Shown: positions 44,960 to 53,929, counted from the stretch's first letter. The stretch is 64,000 nucleotides of DNA from Spirochaetales bacterium Spiro_02 (GCA_001604275.1 LVBD01000037.1:40969-104968); one strand, 5' to 3'. Notes: generated from the letters alone by a model not told the origin. Program-made: numbers and translations.

Positions 44960-45973
44960 CTACAGCAAAGGCGTGAAAAGCTCGATATTCGACGGCTTGC
45001 TGGCATAGGTACCGTCCTCGATGCCATGGACGATCTCCACGACCTTGTCGTTGAACGGAGTGGGCACACCGACCTTGCGTCCGTAGGCGCACACCACCCC
45101 GTTGATCGCATCGATCTCCGTCTTCTTGCCTTTCTCAAGATCCTGCAGCATGCTTGCTTTGAGCAACGCATGCTTCTTCATCGCCAGCGGGATGATTCGG
45201 AACGAGACCCATTTCTTGATCGGCCCATGGTAGTCGAGGAGCTTCGCCACATCCTTGCCTTGGATCGGCTCGATCTTCACATGCGCCGCGACGGTGACAT
45301 CGATGCATTCCTTGAGGATCCGCTGGGCGACACGGCGGCTCTTCTTCGCTTTCGCCACTTCGCCGAACGTCTGTCCAAGGCAGGCGCTCAAGCCGCTGAA
45401 TGCGCTATTGATCAGCAGCTTCGACCACCGTGCCCCGATGAAGTTCTTCTCGATCGTCACAGGACCCATCAGCTCAAGCAGTTCCTTGATTTCGTGCAAC
45501 CGCTGGGAGTCCTTGCCGGTCATGCTCCCCAGACCAAAGGTCAACGCATCGGGGGAGCTGGTCAATTCGCTGACACCTGGTTCGACAAGCGTCGCCCCCC
45601 AGGCGATCGTACAGCCGAACGTCCTGTCTTCACCGATCACTTCCGAGACGCTCAGTTCCGGCAGACCGTTCTGCGTCGTACAGATTACCCCATCATCGGC
45701 CAGATGAGGAACCAGACTCTCGACCACAGCCTTGTTGCCCAGTTGTTTGGTCATGAGGAAAATAATGTCATAGCGCTTGCTCATCTCGGACGGAAACAGC
45801 GCATTGACCTTCTGCTTGAAATCGACGGTCCCCACCACATGCGCCCCGTCGGTGCGAAGAGCCTGGACATGTTTGGGATTGCGGTTGACAAGATCTATAT
45901 CGCGACCACCCTTGGCGATATACGCTCCCAAAATCGTACCGAGCGAGCCGGCACCATAAATCGCAACGTTCAT
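44960..45973 (-). CDS. Ketopantoate reductase family protein (PanE/ApbA)
   Basis: A 337-residue NADPH-dependent reductase of the PanE fold: GxGxxG in AIYGAGSLGTILGAY, the FLMTKQ segment, TTQNGLPEL, and the conserved lysine/asparagine region GARWSKLLINSAFSGL. PanE reduces 2-dehydropantoate to pantoate in coenzyme A synthesis; other members reduce related 2-oxo acids. GGGAGG lies six bases before the ATG. It is slightly longer than typical (about 300), with a C-terminal extension. No other pantothenate gene is in the window. Confidence 0.83.
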   Translation of the reverse strand: MNVAIYGAGSLGTILGAYIAKGGRDIDLVNRNPKHVQALRTDGAHVVGTVDFKQKVNALFPSEMSKRYDIIFLMTKQLGNKAVVESLVPHLADDGVICTTQNGLPELSVSEVIGEDRTFGCTIAWGATLVEPGVSELTSSPDALTFGLGSMTGKDSQRLHEIKELLELMGPVTIEKNFIGARWSKLLINSAFSGLSACLGQTFGEVAKAKKSRRVAQRILKECIDVTVAAHVKIEPIQGKDVAKLLDYHGPIKKWVSFRIIPLAMKKHALLKASMLQDLEKGKKTEIDAINGVVCAYGRKVGVPTPFNDKVVEIVHGIEDGTYASKPSNIELFTPLL

Positions 45974-46106
45974 TTGAACCTCCCGAACAAAAGCAACTAC
46001 CTACTGTACGGAAAACGATACCGTCCGACAGATCATACCTCAAACTTTACGGAAAATCATCAAATCGTCAAGCGAAATGGAACACATCGCCGACATGCGG
46101 AGCACC

Positions 46107-47030
46107 CTACGCAACCGACCGTATCCACCGTTTTTGCGGTATCTGGGCAAGGATGATGGCGCAGAATACCAGCAGGCATCCCGCCAGCTCCTTCATAGAC
46201 ATGCTCTGTCGGAGGATCAGCCATCCGAACAATGCGGCGAACACCGACTCCAGACTGAGGATCAGCGAAGCGACCGTCGGTTCCACGTACTTCTGCGCGA
46301 TGACCTGCAACGTGTAGGCGACCGCACAGGAAAGCACGCCGGAATAGAGGATCGGAAGCCATGCGGAAAGCAATGAGCGCACCGACGGATTTTCGAAGAG
46401 AAACATGCACACGCCGCATTGGATGCCGCACACAAGAAATTGAATGCACGAAAGCCGGACACTGTCGGTTCTCGGAGAAAAATGATCGATCAACAGGATA
46501 TGGGCGGAGAATCCGAATGCGCAGAGGATCACCAGCACGTCGCCCCTCCCGATGGAGAAATCATCGGTGATCGACAGCAGATAGAGACCGACAAGGGCAA
46601 TCACCACCGCCAACCAGACGGAGGGAGCCACCCGACGGCGGAAGAACAGGCCGAAAATCGGCACGATGACGATGTACAGCGCCGTAATGAACCCTGCCTT
46701 GCCCACCGTCGTATCAAGGATTCCGAACTGCTGCAACGAACTGGCGACGGCAAGAGCCGTCCCGCAGGCGACGCCACCTATCAGCAACGTACGTTTCTGC
46801 GCGGGAGTCCCCTCGAGCAGGGAGAATTTCCGCCCTTCGGCAATTCGTGGGGATGAACGTCGGTCGAATAGGAAGATCACGGGGATCAGGACGATTCCTC
46901 CGAGGAGGTTCCTGACGCAGTTGAACGTGAACGGACCGACGTACTCCATGCCGACGCTCTGGGCGACGAACGAAAGCCCCCAGATCAAAGCGGTAAGGAC
47001 AAGCGACAGAGACGATTGGATAGGACGCAT
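46107..47030 (-). CDS. DMT-superfamily transporter (EamA type)
   Basis: A 307-residue inner-membrane protein with ten predicted helices in two EamA repeats. The first starts LVLTALIWGLSFVAQSVGMEYVGP, and the second contains SCAVAYTLQVIAQKYVEPTVASLILSLESVFAALFGWL. Members export amino acids, nucleobases or other metabolites; the substrate is not evident. GAGAGG precedes the ATG by seven bases. It is divergent from the GNAT gene with 96 bases between. Confidence 0.88.
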   Translation of the reverse strand: MRPIQSSLSLVLTALIWGLSFVAQSVGMEYVGPFTFNCVRNLLGGIVLIPVIFLFDRRSSPRIAEGRKFSLLEGTPAQKRTLLIGGVACGTALAVASSLQQFGILDTTVGKAGFITALYIVIVPIFGLFFRRRVAPSVWLAVVIALVGLYLLSITDDFSIGRGDVLVILCAFGFSAHILLIDHFSPRTDSVRLSCIQFLVCGIQCGVCMFLFENPSVRSLLSAWLPILYSGVLSCAVAYTLQVIAQKYVEPTVASLILSLESVFAALFGWLILRQSMSMKELAGCLLVFCAIILAQIPQKRWIRSVA

Positions 47031-47126
47031 CGACAGGCCTCTCGACTGAAAGAAGATTACGACGTACTATACCAGAAAAGATCGGTCTCCGATAGAGCCG
47101 CCCGATACGACAAAGAGAGGTCATGC

Positions 47127-47672
47127 ATGAAAGTTGCAGCGCCCGCCGCGATATTGACGACAAAACGACTGATCCTTCGGCCCTTTCGCGAAGAGGACGA
47201 TAAGGATGTCTTCGCCTATGCGAAAGATGACGAAACGACACGGTACCTGACATGGCCGGCCCACCGTGACGTCGCGGAATCGGCGTGGGCGATCAGGACC
47301 TTCTTCCTGAAACCGGGGGTCTGGGCGATCTGCAAAGCGGAAGACGAGGTGTGCATCGGGTGCATCGAACTTCGTACGGGCAACGATCCCGTCGATTTCG
47401 GATACGTGCTGCGCAAGGATCTTTGGGGATGCGGCTATATGACAGAGGCGCTCCGTGCGGTGCTTGACGAAGCGTTCGCCCATCTGAAACTGGACAAGGT
47501 TACAGGCGCCCACGAGCAGGGCAACAATGCATCGGCGAGCGTGATGCGCAAATGCGGGATGCACTGGTTCGCGCGCAAAGACCACGTGCAAGTTTCTCCG
47601 GTTAAATTCGCCGATATGGAATACTACGAAATCACCGAAGAACAATGGAACGCCGACAGGAGGCGCCGATGA
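47127..47672 (+). CDS. GNAT-family N-acetyltransferase (RimJ/RimL-like)
   Basis: A 181-residue acetyl-CoA-dependent transferase. The N-terminal TKRLILRPFREEDDKDVFAYA and the C-terminal acetyl-CoA region GYMTEALRAVLDEAF with NNASASVMRKCGM are those of the RimJ/RimL branch, which acetylates ribosomal protein N-termini or small amines. The start at 47127 has GAGAGG six bases upstream. It overlaps the next small gene by ATGA. Confidence 0.87.
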   Translation: MKVAAPAAILTTKRLILRPFREEDDKDVFAYAKDDETTRYLTWPAHRDVAESAWAIRTFFLKPGVWAICKAEDEVCIGCIELRTGNDPVDFGYVLRKDLWGCGYMTEALRAVLDEAFAHLKLDKVTGAHEQGNNASASVMRKCGMHWFARKDHVQVSPVKFADMEYYEITEEQWNADRRRR

Positions 47673-47857
47673 AATCCGGAGGACGGAACAGAAGCCTGCT
47701 GGTAACGATCATCGTCGTGGCCGCGATCATGATCGCGCTGGTCGCAGGAGCGCTCATCATCAGATGGGAACTGAAACAGGACGTTCCTGACCGACAAGCG
47801 GAGACCGTGCGGCAGATCAACGACGACCAGATGTTCTGGACGCTGCAACTCATGTAA
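47669..47857 (+). CDS. Small single-pass membrane protein coupled to the GNAT gene
   Basis: A 62-residue protein with one membrane helix (LLVTIIVVAAIMIALVAGALIIRW) after a short basic N-terminus, and a soluble acidic tail ending DDQMFWTLQLM. GGAGG lies five bases before the ATG, which overlaps the upstream stop as ATGA, so translation is supported. It has no recognised family. Coexpression with an acetyltransferase is the only clue to role. Confidence 0.6.
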   Translation: MKSGGRNRSLLVTIIVVAAIMIALVAGALIIRWELKQDVPDRQAETVRQINDDQMFWTLQLM

Positions 47858-47877
47858 AGCTTACGAACGGGAATGTC

Positions 47878-47908
47878 ACGTCAGTTTTTTTTCGAAAAAA
47901 GCTGACGT
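47878..47908. terminator. Hairpin after the small membrane protein gene
   Basis: ACGTCAG-TTTTTT and AAAAAA-(G)-CTGACGT form a 13-bp stem with one bulged base and a TTCG loop. There is no T-run outside the stem. It lies 20 bases past the stop and may act as a terminator or processing site before the sugar transporter operon. Confidence 0.45.
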
Positions 47909-48031
47909 AGCGTTATACAACGGAAGATATATACTTGCATTTCATAGAATTATCATGACATATCCGCTTGTCGTTCCGGCAAAAGAAGCGTATGATCTGG
48001 CATAGCGTCGATCCGGCGCCGGAGCAAGCGG

Positions 48032-48928
48032 ATGCAATCCACACCACATCGTACCATTGTATCAAGGCACAGGCGTCTTTCAAGAATCGCACCCTATCTG
48101 TATTTTCTACCGGCGCTCGCCCTCGCCGTCACGTTCAGTCTCTGGCCATTCTTCAAAACCGTCGTCAACAGTCTGAGCATCGTCAACCTTTCGGGACGCA
48201 TCGTGGAGTTCGTCGGACTGGACAACTTCCGGGAACTGTCCGCATCGGGGAATTTCCGCGACAGCCTGCGCAACACGTTCCGCTTTACGGCGATGTTCGT
48301 ACCTGCGAACATACTAGCCTGTCTGGGCGCGGCGCTGCTGTGCTATCGGAAACGGCGGGGCACCGCTTTCAATGAACTGCTGTTCCTGCTACCGATGGCG
48401 GTGGCGCTCTCCAGCGCGGCGTTGATCTTCAAGGCGATGTTCAATCCGACGATCGGAATCGTCAACTGGATACTTGGGATCGACGTGGACTGGTTCAACG
48501 ATCCGGCTATGGCGATGTTCACCCTTGTGGCCCTCGGGGTCTGGCTCGACATCGGGCTCGATTTCGTCCTGTTGCTCGCTGCGTTGCGGAACGTACCGAC
48601 ACAGCTTGTCGAAGCGGCGGCTATGGAAGGAGCGAACGCATGGAGGAAGTTTTTTTCAATCCAGCTTCCTATGATCTCCCCTACATTGCTGTTCGTCGTC
48701 TGCACGAACGTCAAGGATGCGATGCTCATCAGCGCTCCGGTCATGATCCTGACAGAAGGCGGTCCGTATCGGTCGACGCAGACGCTTGTCTACCAGATGT
48801 ATCTCGAAGGGTTCAAATCGGGAAACTACACGCTCGGGTCCACGATCGGCGTCGTAGTATTCCTTCTGTCGGTCGTGATGCTCCTGCTGCTGTTCAGATT
48901 CGAAAAGCGGGGGGTATACTACGCATGA
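48032..48928 (+). CDS. Sugar ABC transporter permease, MalF/UgpA type
   Basis: A 298-residue inner-membrane permease of the carbohydrate-uptake (CUT1) class. It has about six helices (YLYFLPALALAVTFSLWPFF first) and the cytoplasmic EAA loop EAAAMEGANAWRKFFSIQLPMI that contacts the ATPase. GGAG is seven bases before the ATG. It is followed by the second permease with an ATGA overlap. The substrate cannot be named; the partner set resembles glycerol-3-phosphate or sugar importers. Confidence 0.9.
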   Translation: MQSTPHRTIVSRHRRLSRIAPYLYFLPALALAVTFSLWPFFKTVVNSLSIVNLSGRIVEFVGLDNFRELSASGNFRDSLRNTFRFTAMFVPANILACLGAALLCYRKRRGTAFNELLFLLPMAVALSSAALIFKAMFNPTIGIVNWILGIDVDWFNDPAMAMFTLVALGVWLDIGLDFVLLLAALRNVPTQLVEAAAMEGANAWRKFFSIQLPMISPTLLFVVCTNVKDAMLISAPVMILTEGGPYRSTQTLVYQMYLEGFKSGNYTLGSTIGVVVFLLSVVMLLLLFRFEKRGVYYA

Positions 48929-49788
48929 CCGAAAAACTTGTCCGCAAAACCGGCCCCCGACACAGGAACGCCCGTGTCGTCACAGATTTCCTGCTGCCGC
49001 TAGTGGCCACAGGTTTCGGTCTGATCGTCATATTCCCGTTGCTCTGGAGCTTCATGGCTTCGTTCTTCCCTATCGGAGATTTCACCACATGGCCGCCGCG
49101 CCTTGTCCCGTCCCGCATCGAATGGGACAACTACGCGCGGGCGATCAAGGAATCGATGCTGCTGCGGTTCATGGCCAACTCGCTCGCCACGGCCGCGGGA
49201 GGGACTGCGATACGGATGACAGTGGCGATCCTCGCGGCATTCGCCGCCGCGTTCCTGTCGTTCAAAGGGCGCGACTTCCTGTTCATCGTCATTCTCAGCA
49301 CGATGCTGATCCCTTCCGACGCCCTACTGATCGAAAACTATCTGACGATCCAGCGATTCGGTCTGCTCGACACATGGTTCGGCATCGTCTCGATCTATCT
49401 GCTGGCGCCGACGCAGATATTCATGCTCCGCCAGGTATTCAAGACTATCCCGCACGAATTCCGGGAAGCGGCGGCGATCGACGGGTGCGGCGACATCCGG
49501 TTCCTGACCAGAATCGTCCTTCCCATGGCCAGACCGGTAGCGCTCGCTCTCACCCTCCAGTCCTTCACCAGCATCTGGAACGCATATCTGTGGCCGCTTC
49601 TGGTGACCAATACCGCCCGGATGCGGACGGTACAGGTAGGGATCACCATGCTCGGCTTTTCCGAAAGCCTCGATTTCGGTCCTACGTTCGCTGCGATCTC
49701 TCTGGTGACTGCGCCGGTGGTGATCGCATTCATGGCATTGAGAAAGAAAATCGTCGAGGGGGTGGCCGCTTCGGGACTGGTCGGTTGA
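48925..49788 (+). CDS. Sugar ABC transporter permease, MalG/UgpE type
   Basis: A 287-residue permease with six helices and the EAA loop REAAAIDGCGDIRFLTRIVLPM. The start at 48925 overlaps the preceding permease stop as ATGA. The sequence is typical of the second CUT1 permease (ASFFPIGDFTTWPPRLVPSRIEWDNYARAI). The solute-binding protein gene follows at 52 bases. Confidence 0.9.
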   Translation: MTEKLVRKTGPRHRNARVVTDFLLPLVATGFGLIVIFPLLWSFMASFFPIGDFTTWPPRLVPSRIEWDNYARAIKESMLLRFMANSLATAAGGTAIRMTVAILAAFAAAFLSFKGRDFLFIVILSTMLIPSDALLIENYLTIQRFGLLDTWFGIVSIYLLAPTQIFMLRQVFKTIPHEFREAAAIDGCGDIRFLTRIVLPMARPVALALTLQSFTSIWNAYLWPLLVTNTARMRTVQVGITMLGFSESLDFGPTFAAISLVTAPVVIAFMALRKKIVEGVAASGLVG

Positions 49789-49840
49789 CGACCGCGTCCT
49801 CGTCCTCCCCGTTTACGATACATGCAAGGAGAAACACGAT

Positions 49841-51214
49841 ATGAATCATGCGACGAAGTGCATCGCCCGGATATGTTTGACCGGATGCATCGCCTTGGCA
49901 GCGATGTGGAGCCTGTTCGCAGGAGGATCGAAAGAATCCGCGATCAAGAACGGTCCGACGGAAATCATCTGGTGGCATTCCAACAGCGGACTGCTCGGAC
50001 AGGCCACGGATACGCTGGTGCAGGAGTTCAATGAAACGGTAGGAGCGGAGCGGAACATCAAAGTCGTGCCGGTTTTTCAAGGCAAGGCCGCGGATGTCCT
50101 GACAAAGCTGCGGGCGGTCATGCAGAGCAAGAACCCCGCCGATCTCCCCGACATCGCACAACTCGATGCGACGGGAATCATCGACGTACGCTCCTACGAG
50201 CGGATGATTCCTATGGAAGTCTTGATGAGCGAAGCAGGATACGATCTGTCGCAACTTGAACCGGGAGCCGCTCTTTCCGTCACCTACAAGGATACGATGA
50301 TCGGCATGCCGTTCAATAGTTCGACGATCCTCCTCTACTACAACAAGGATGCGTTCCGCCAGGCGGGCCTCGATCCCGATCGTCCGCCGAAGACCATCGA
50401 GCAGATGGCCGAATATGCCAAGGCGCTGATCGTTCGGAACGCACAAGGCAAGATCGAACGGTACGGCTTCGCAGGAGTACCTACTTCCTATGAACTGTGC
50501 GCGTGGATCGGCCAGCAGCACGGTGTTTCCTATCTGACCGACATGCGCAACGGCCACGACGGAGATCCGACGAAAGTGGTATTCGACGAGGACGGAACGA
50601 TGGAGGTGTTCCTCACCGAGTGGAAGAAGCTGTGGGACAGCGGCGGTCTGGCGAACCTGACCAGCTCCGTCACGCAGGAATTCGCAGCCGGAAAAGTGGC
50701 GATGATCGCGGCCTCCACGAGCAATCTGACGACGTTGCTCGCATCGATCGGCGATCGTTTCGAGCTGGGGGTGGCCTATCTGCCCATGGTCGTCGAAGGA
50801 GCGGACAGCGGCGTGAACGTGGGTGGAGGAGCGTTGTTCGCCTTCGACCGCGGGTTGCAGGGACACAAGGAAGCCGTAGAAGCGTTCATCGAATTCGCAG
50901 TCAGCGCCGAACAGCAGCTCGCCTGGCATGTGGGGACCGGCTACTTCCCGGTCAACCTCGGGACCTACGAACTGGAGGAATTCAAGGCGCACACGGAGCG
51001 CAACCCTCTCTTTCAGGTAGCGATCGACCAGCTGCATGATAGCGATCCCCGGGTGCAGGGTGTATGGATTCCCTCCGGGTATCAGGTCTACTATGCGTTC
51101 CAGAACGGCATCCGCGATATGCTTGAAAACAACAAGAGTATTCCCCAGACCGTCCAGGATCTCGCCACCGAGATCAACAAGTATATCAGCGACTACAACA
51201 GGATGAATCGATGA
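49841..51214 (+). CDS. Sugar ABC transporter solute-binding protein, UgpB/MalE type
   Basis: A 457-residue extracellular binding protein with signal peptide (CLTGCIALAAMWSLFAGGSKES) that resembles spirochaete exported proteins in lacking a classical lipobox. Body motifs include TEIIWWHSNSG, YNKDAFRQAGLDPDRPPKT and a C-terminal WIPSGYQVYYAFQNGI region typical of UgpB relatives. AAGGAG lies nine bases before the ATG. It overlaps the isomerase gene by four bases. Tryptophan residues in WWH and WIPSG suggest a polyol or sugar ligand, but that is an inference. Confidence 0.88.
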   Translation: MNHATKCIARICLTGCIALAAMWSLFAGGSKESAIKNGPTEIIWWHSNSGLLGQATDTLVQEFNETVGAERNIKVVPVFQGKAADVLTKLRAVMQSKNPADLPDIAQLDATGIIDVRSYERMIPMEVLMSEAGYDLSQLEPGAALSVTYKDTMIGMPFNSSTILLYYNKDAFRQAGLDPDRPPKTIEQMAEYAKALIVRNAQGKIERYGFAGVPTSYELCAWIGQQHGVSYLTDMRNGHDGDPTKVVFDEDGTMEVFLTEWKKLWDSGGLANLTSSVTQEFAAGKVAMIAASTSNLTTLLASIGDRFELGVAYLPMVVEGADSGVNVGGGALFAFDRGLQGHKEAVEAFIEFAVSAEQQLAWHVGTGYFPVNLGTYELEEFKAHTERNPLFQVAIDQLHDSDPRVQGVWIPSGYQVYYAFQNGIRDMLENNKSIPQTVQDLATEINKYISDYNRMNR

Positions 51215-52125
51215 CGGACAGGAACCCGGAGCAGACCATCCCCGACAGACTCGCTACTTCGACGAACATCGTCAGCTTCCGCCGGGACGGCGGCAAGACC
51301 CCGATGGTAGAGTTGATTCCACTCTTGGCGAAGACGGGATGGAAACGTCTCGATCTGAATTTCTGCGAGATGATGAATCCCTCGTCGATCCTATGCACCG
51401 ACAGGTGGATGTCCTATGTGGATGCCCTATCGGAATTGAAGGATCGATATGGACTGTCATATATCCAGTCCCACGCTCCGTATGCATACGATCGGTTTGC
51501 ATTGACGGCCTCCGCGGGAACCACAAGCGATTCCCTCGTGCTGCGTGCGATCGAGGCCTCCGCTATTCTTGGGGTGCGATGCGCGGTGGTCCATCCTGCG
51601 AAGGGGTCTGACGGCTTCGATTCCAGTCGACTGCGAGAAATGAACGTCCGCTGGCTCTCCCGGTTCGTCGACCTTGCCGAAAAGCGAAATGTAACGATCG
51701 CTCTGGAGAATCTCGATGCGATCGGAGAGATCCGGGAGGCCGACGAGCTCTGTGCGCTGGTCGATGCCATCGATTCGCCCCATGTCGGTGTCTGCTACGA
51801 CTTCGGGCATGCACATCTGGGGGGGCAGGACCATCGCGCGAACTTGCTGACCTACGGAAGCCGTCTGGTCGCCACTCATGTCGCGGACAATCATGGGGCG
51901 GCCGACGAACATCTGCTGCCGTTCTACGGTACGCTTCCATGGGAGATCTGCATGAAGACGCTGAAGGAAATCGGCTACGCCGGGTTTTTGACCTACGAGG
52001 TGATGTTCTTCACCCGGAACCTGCCGGAAGCTTTGAAGCCTTCGATGCTCCGCCATGCGATGGACGCAGGACGGTATCTGTGCGATCTGATGGAACAGGA
52101 CGAACAGGCGAACGATCGACAGTAA
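51211..52125 (+). CDS. Sugar phosphate isomerase/epimerase (xylose isomerase-like TIM barrel)
   Basis: A 304-residue TIM-barrel protein of the AP endonuclease 2 fold. Metal-binding residues are seen as VTIALENLD, GVCYDFGHAH, ATHVADNHG and LTYEVMF. It probably isomerises or epimerises the sugar imported by the preceding transporter, to which it is coupled by an ATGA overlap. No kinase or ATPase gene follows; the unit ends 12 bases before the convergent MerR gene. Confidence 0.83.
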   Translation: MTDRNPEQTIPDRLATSTNIVSFRRDGGKTPMVELIPLLAKTGWKRLDLNFCEMMNPSSILCTDRWMSYVDALSELKDRYGLSYIQSHAPYAYDRFALTASAGTTSDSLVLRAIEASAILGVRCAVVHPAKGSDGFDSSRLREMNVRWLSRFVDLAEKRNVTIALENLDAIGEIREADELCALVDAIDSPHVGVCYDFGHAHLGGQDHRANLLTYGSRLVATHVADNHGAADEHLLPFYGTLPWEICMKTLKEIGYAGFLTYEVMFFTRNLPEALKPSMLRHAMDAGRYLCDLMEQDEQANDRQ

Positions 52126-52136
52126 GATCGCAGAGC

Positions 52137-52592
52137 CTACTGCATCCGCCGCTGGAAGGTACAACGGGCGGCGAACTGGCAAGTGGCGCAGGCGGAGCCC
52201 GGACACCGCTGGAATGCGTCCCCGGCGCTTTCGAGCTGGTTGACATGCCATGACAGTTCATCGACACGCTGCTCGATCGCTGCCTTGCGTTCCAATGCTT
52301 CGCTGAGCTTGCTCCGGTACTGCTTGAGCAATTCCAGCCGACGCAACTCTCCTGTGGAGTCTTCGTTGCCCATCCGGATAATCTGGCCGATCTCCTCCAG
52401 CGAGAAATCGAGATTCTTCAGTTCGATGATCCGGGCAATGTATACCAGATCGGCGTCGGAGTAGTAGCGCTGCCCGCCGTCGCTACGGTGCTGCGTCTTC
52501 AGCAATCCCAGAGACTCATAGTACCTGACGGCTCTGACCGTCACCCCGGCCTTGCGAGCCAGCTCCCCTATCCGATATCTGCCGTTTTCCAT
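52137..52592 (-). CDS. MerR-family regulator with C-terminal cysteine cluster
   Basis: A 151-residue regulator. The winged helix-turn-helix (4-70) contains RIGELARKAGVTVRAVRYYESLGLL and the second MerR region YYSDADLVYIARIIELKNLDFSLEEIGQII, followed by a long dimerisation helix. The end carries CPGSACATCQFAARC, four cysteines spaced C-x5-C-x2-C-x5-C, which could bind a metal or cluster or sense redox. The start at 52592 overlaps the 3' end of the interrupted zinc-ribbon gene by about 25 bases. Target genes are unknown. Confidence 0.85.
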   Translation of the reverse strand: MENGRYRIGELARKAGVTVRAVRYYESLGLLKTQHRSDGGQRYYSDADLVYIARIIELKNLDFSLEEIGQIIRMGNEDSTGELRRLELLKQYRSKLSEALERKAAIEQRVDELSWHVNQLESAGDAFQRCPGSACATCQFAARCTFQRRMQ

Positions 52593-53002
52593 ATCCCGTT
52601 CCGTTGTACCATGGAAGGGTAGCCGGTCGCAAGGTCCTGCATTTTGTCTTGATCGACTTCTCCAGGAACCTTTGGTACGGAAATATCCCGCTGCAATCCA
52701 TCGCTGATACGGCTGATTCTTCCGACCCATTCTTCGGTACAGGCCAAGATGAAAGCGGAATCGTAGATCTGGAAGCCCGATGCTTCTCCTATGATGCAGT
52801 CGATTCCGCATTTGGGTCAGACCAACGTTCTGCCTTTTGGATTCGTTTCATCCCACCATTGAAGGTCGGGTTCGGTCTGAGGATCGAACTGATAACCGCA
52901 ATAGAAACAGGTGCAATGATGGCTTGCGAGAATCTCCTGCTCATGGAAGATCGTCGCTTTGTGCGCTTGGTCGATGAACTCCGTCGAGTATGATGGACTC
53001 AT
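52568..53002 (-). pseudogene. Zinc-ribbon small cytoplasmic protein with in-frame TGA at an expected cysteine
   Basis: From ATG at 53002 (AAGGAG seven bases upstream) 61 codons encode a protein with CTCFYC (first cysteine pair) ending KGRTLV, then TGA (52817-52819), then 82 more codons beginning PKCGIDCIIGEASGFQIYDSAFILACTEEW before TAG at 52568. The segment after the TGA is clearly homologous to small cytoplasmic proteins whose second pair reads CPxCGID, so the TGA replaces the first cysteine of that pair. This is either a Cys-to-stop mutation, a sequence error or a UGA read as selenocysteine. Its 3' end runs into the MerR gene. Confidence 0.7.
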
Positions 53003-53162
53003 AGGAACTCTCCTTCGGACGATGATATCGGAGCAGCCGTGCCGCTTCGCCAGAAAATACAATACCCAATATCATGTTTCGGAGAATCTTCGGAACATAG
53101 AGACAGTGTACCCATTTTTCATTCCGTCGTCCATATCCGGATTCAATCATACTATGGGATTC

Positions 53163-53172
53163 CCCATATGGG
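53163..53172. repeat. Short palindrome before the RadC gene
   Basis: CCCATATGGG is a perfect 10-base palindrome, adjacent to the RadC start and preceded by a related ATGGGATTCCCCAT arrangement. A possible operator, with nothing else to support it. The region 53003-53162 shows no gene. Confidence 0.25.
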
Positions 53173-53865
53173 ATGGTCATGAAATATAAAAACGACATGC
53201 CCATTTCCCTTGGCATCAAGGAGCTTCCTCCGGAGGACCGGCCGAGGGAACGACTGGAAAAGAACGGAGTCGCCGCACTCTCTGATCTGGAACTTCTCGC
53301 GGTTCTCATCGGCTCTGGGAACAAAGAACGCCCCGTACAAGTGCTGGCACGGGAGTTGCTGCAGATCCTCGACCGAACTGCCTCCTCGATCGACCTGGCC
53401 GACCTCAAATCGATCAAAGGCCTCGGAACGGCGAAGGCGGCGCTTATCTGTGCGGCATTGGAAATCGGAAGACGACGCTTACCGACGAAACGAAGGCAAA
53501 TATCATCGCCCAACGACGTGTTCCCCCTGATCCAGCACTATGGAGACAGACGGCAGGAACAGTTCCTCAGCATCGCGCTCAACGGAGCCCACGAAGTCAT
53601 GTCGGTGTCGGTCGTCTCAGTCGGTCTGGTCAACCGGACCCTGGTACATCCGCGGGAAGTGTTCGCCGATGCGGTCGGACAGCGGGCCACGGCGGTGATC
53701 GTGGCGCACAACCACCCGTCCGGCAACCTCCAGCCAAGCGGAGAGGATCTGGAGGTCACCAAACGGCTCAGGAATGCGGGGGATATCCTGGGGATCAAGG
53801 TGCTGGACCATCTGATCTTCGACCAGGAGCATTTCTATTCGTTGCTGGAGGGAGGGGAATTCTAA
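53173..53865 (+). CDS. radC: RadC-family JAMM-domain protein
   Basis: A 230-residue protein of the RadC/MPN(+) family. The N-terminal helix-hairpin-helix-like part has LKSIKGLGTAKAALI, and the C-terminal JAMM metal site is HNHPSGNLQPSGED, with the upstream glutamate in NGAHEVMSV region. Despite the name, a direct repair function is not established for the family. The start is taken at 53173; a second ATG six bases later is equally plausible, and neither has a strong ribosome binding site. Confidence 0.88.
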   Translation: MVMKYKNDMPISLGIKELPPEDRPRERLEKNGVAALSDLELLAVLIGSGNKERPVQVLARELLQILDRTASSIDLADLKSIKGLGTAKAALICAALEIGRRRLPTKRRQISSPNDVFPLIQHYGDRRQEQFLSIALNGAHEVMSVSVVSVGLVNRTLVHPREVFADAVGQRATAVIVAHNHPSGNLQPSGEDLEVTKRLRNAGDILGIKVLDHLIFDQEHFYSLLEGGEF

Positions 53866-53929
53866 ACGACGGAGCGTTCGGTACAACTGGGAAAAATCTT
53901 CATATTTTGTGCTGTTCCTTCACAGTCGC

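Noticed and set aside
42615..52819. Use of TGA as a tryptophan codon, suggested by the two interrupted frames
   Set aside because: Many genes here end in TGA within ATGA or TGATG overlaps with properly placed next genes, so TGA is a normal stop codon.
52604..52993. A 129-codon plus-strand frame opposite the zinc-ribbon gene
   Set aside because: The opposite strand has cysteine-pair motifs, a strong ribosome binding site and family resemblance; the plus frame has none.
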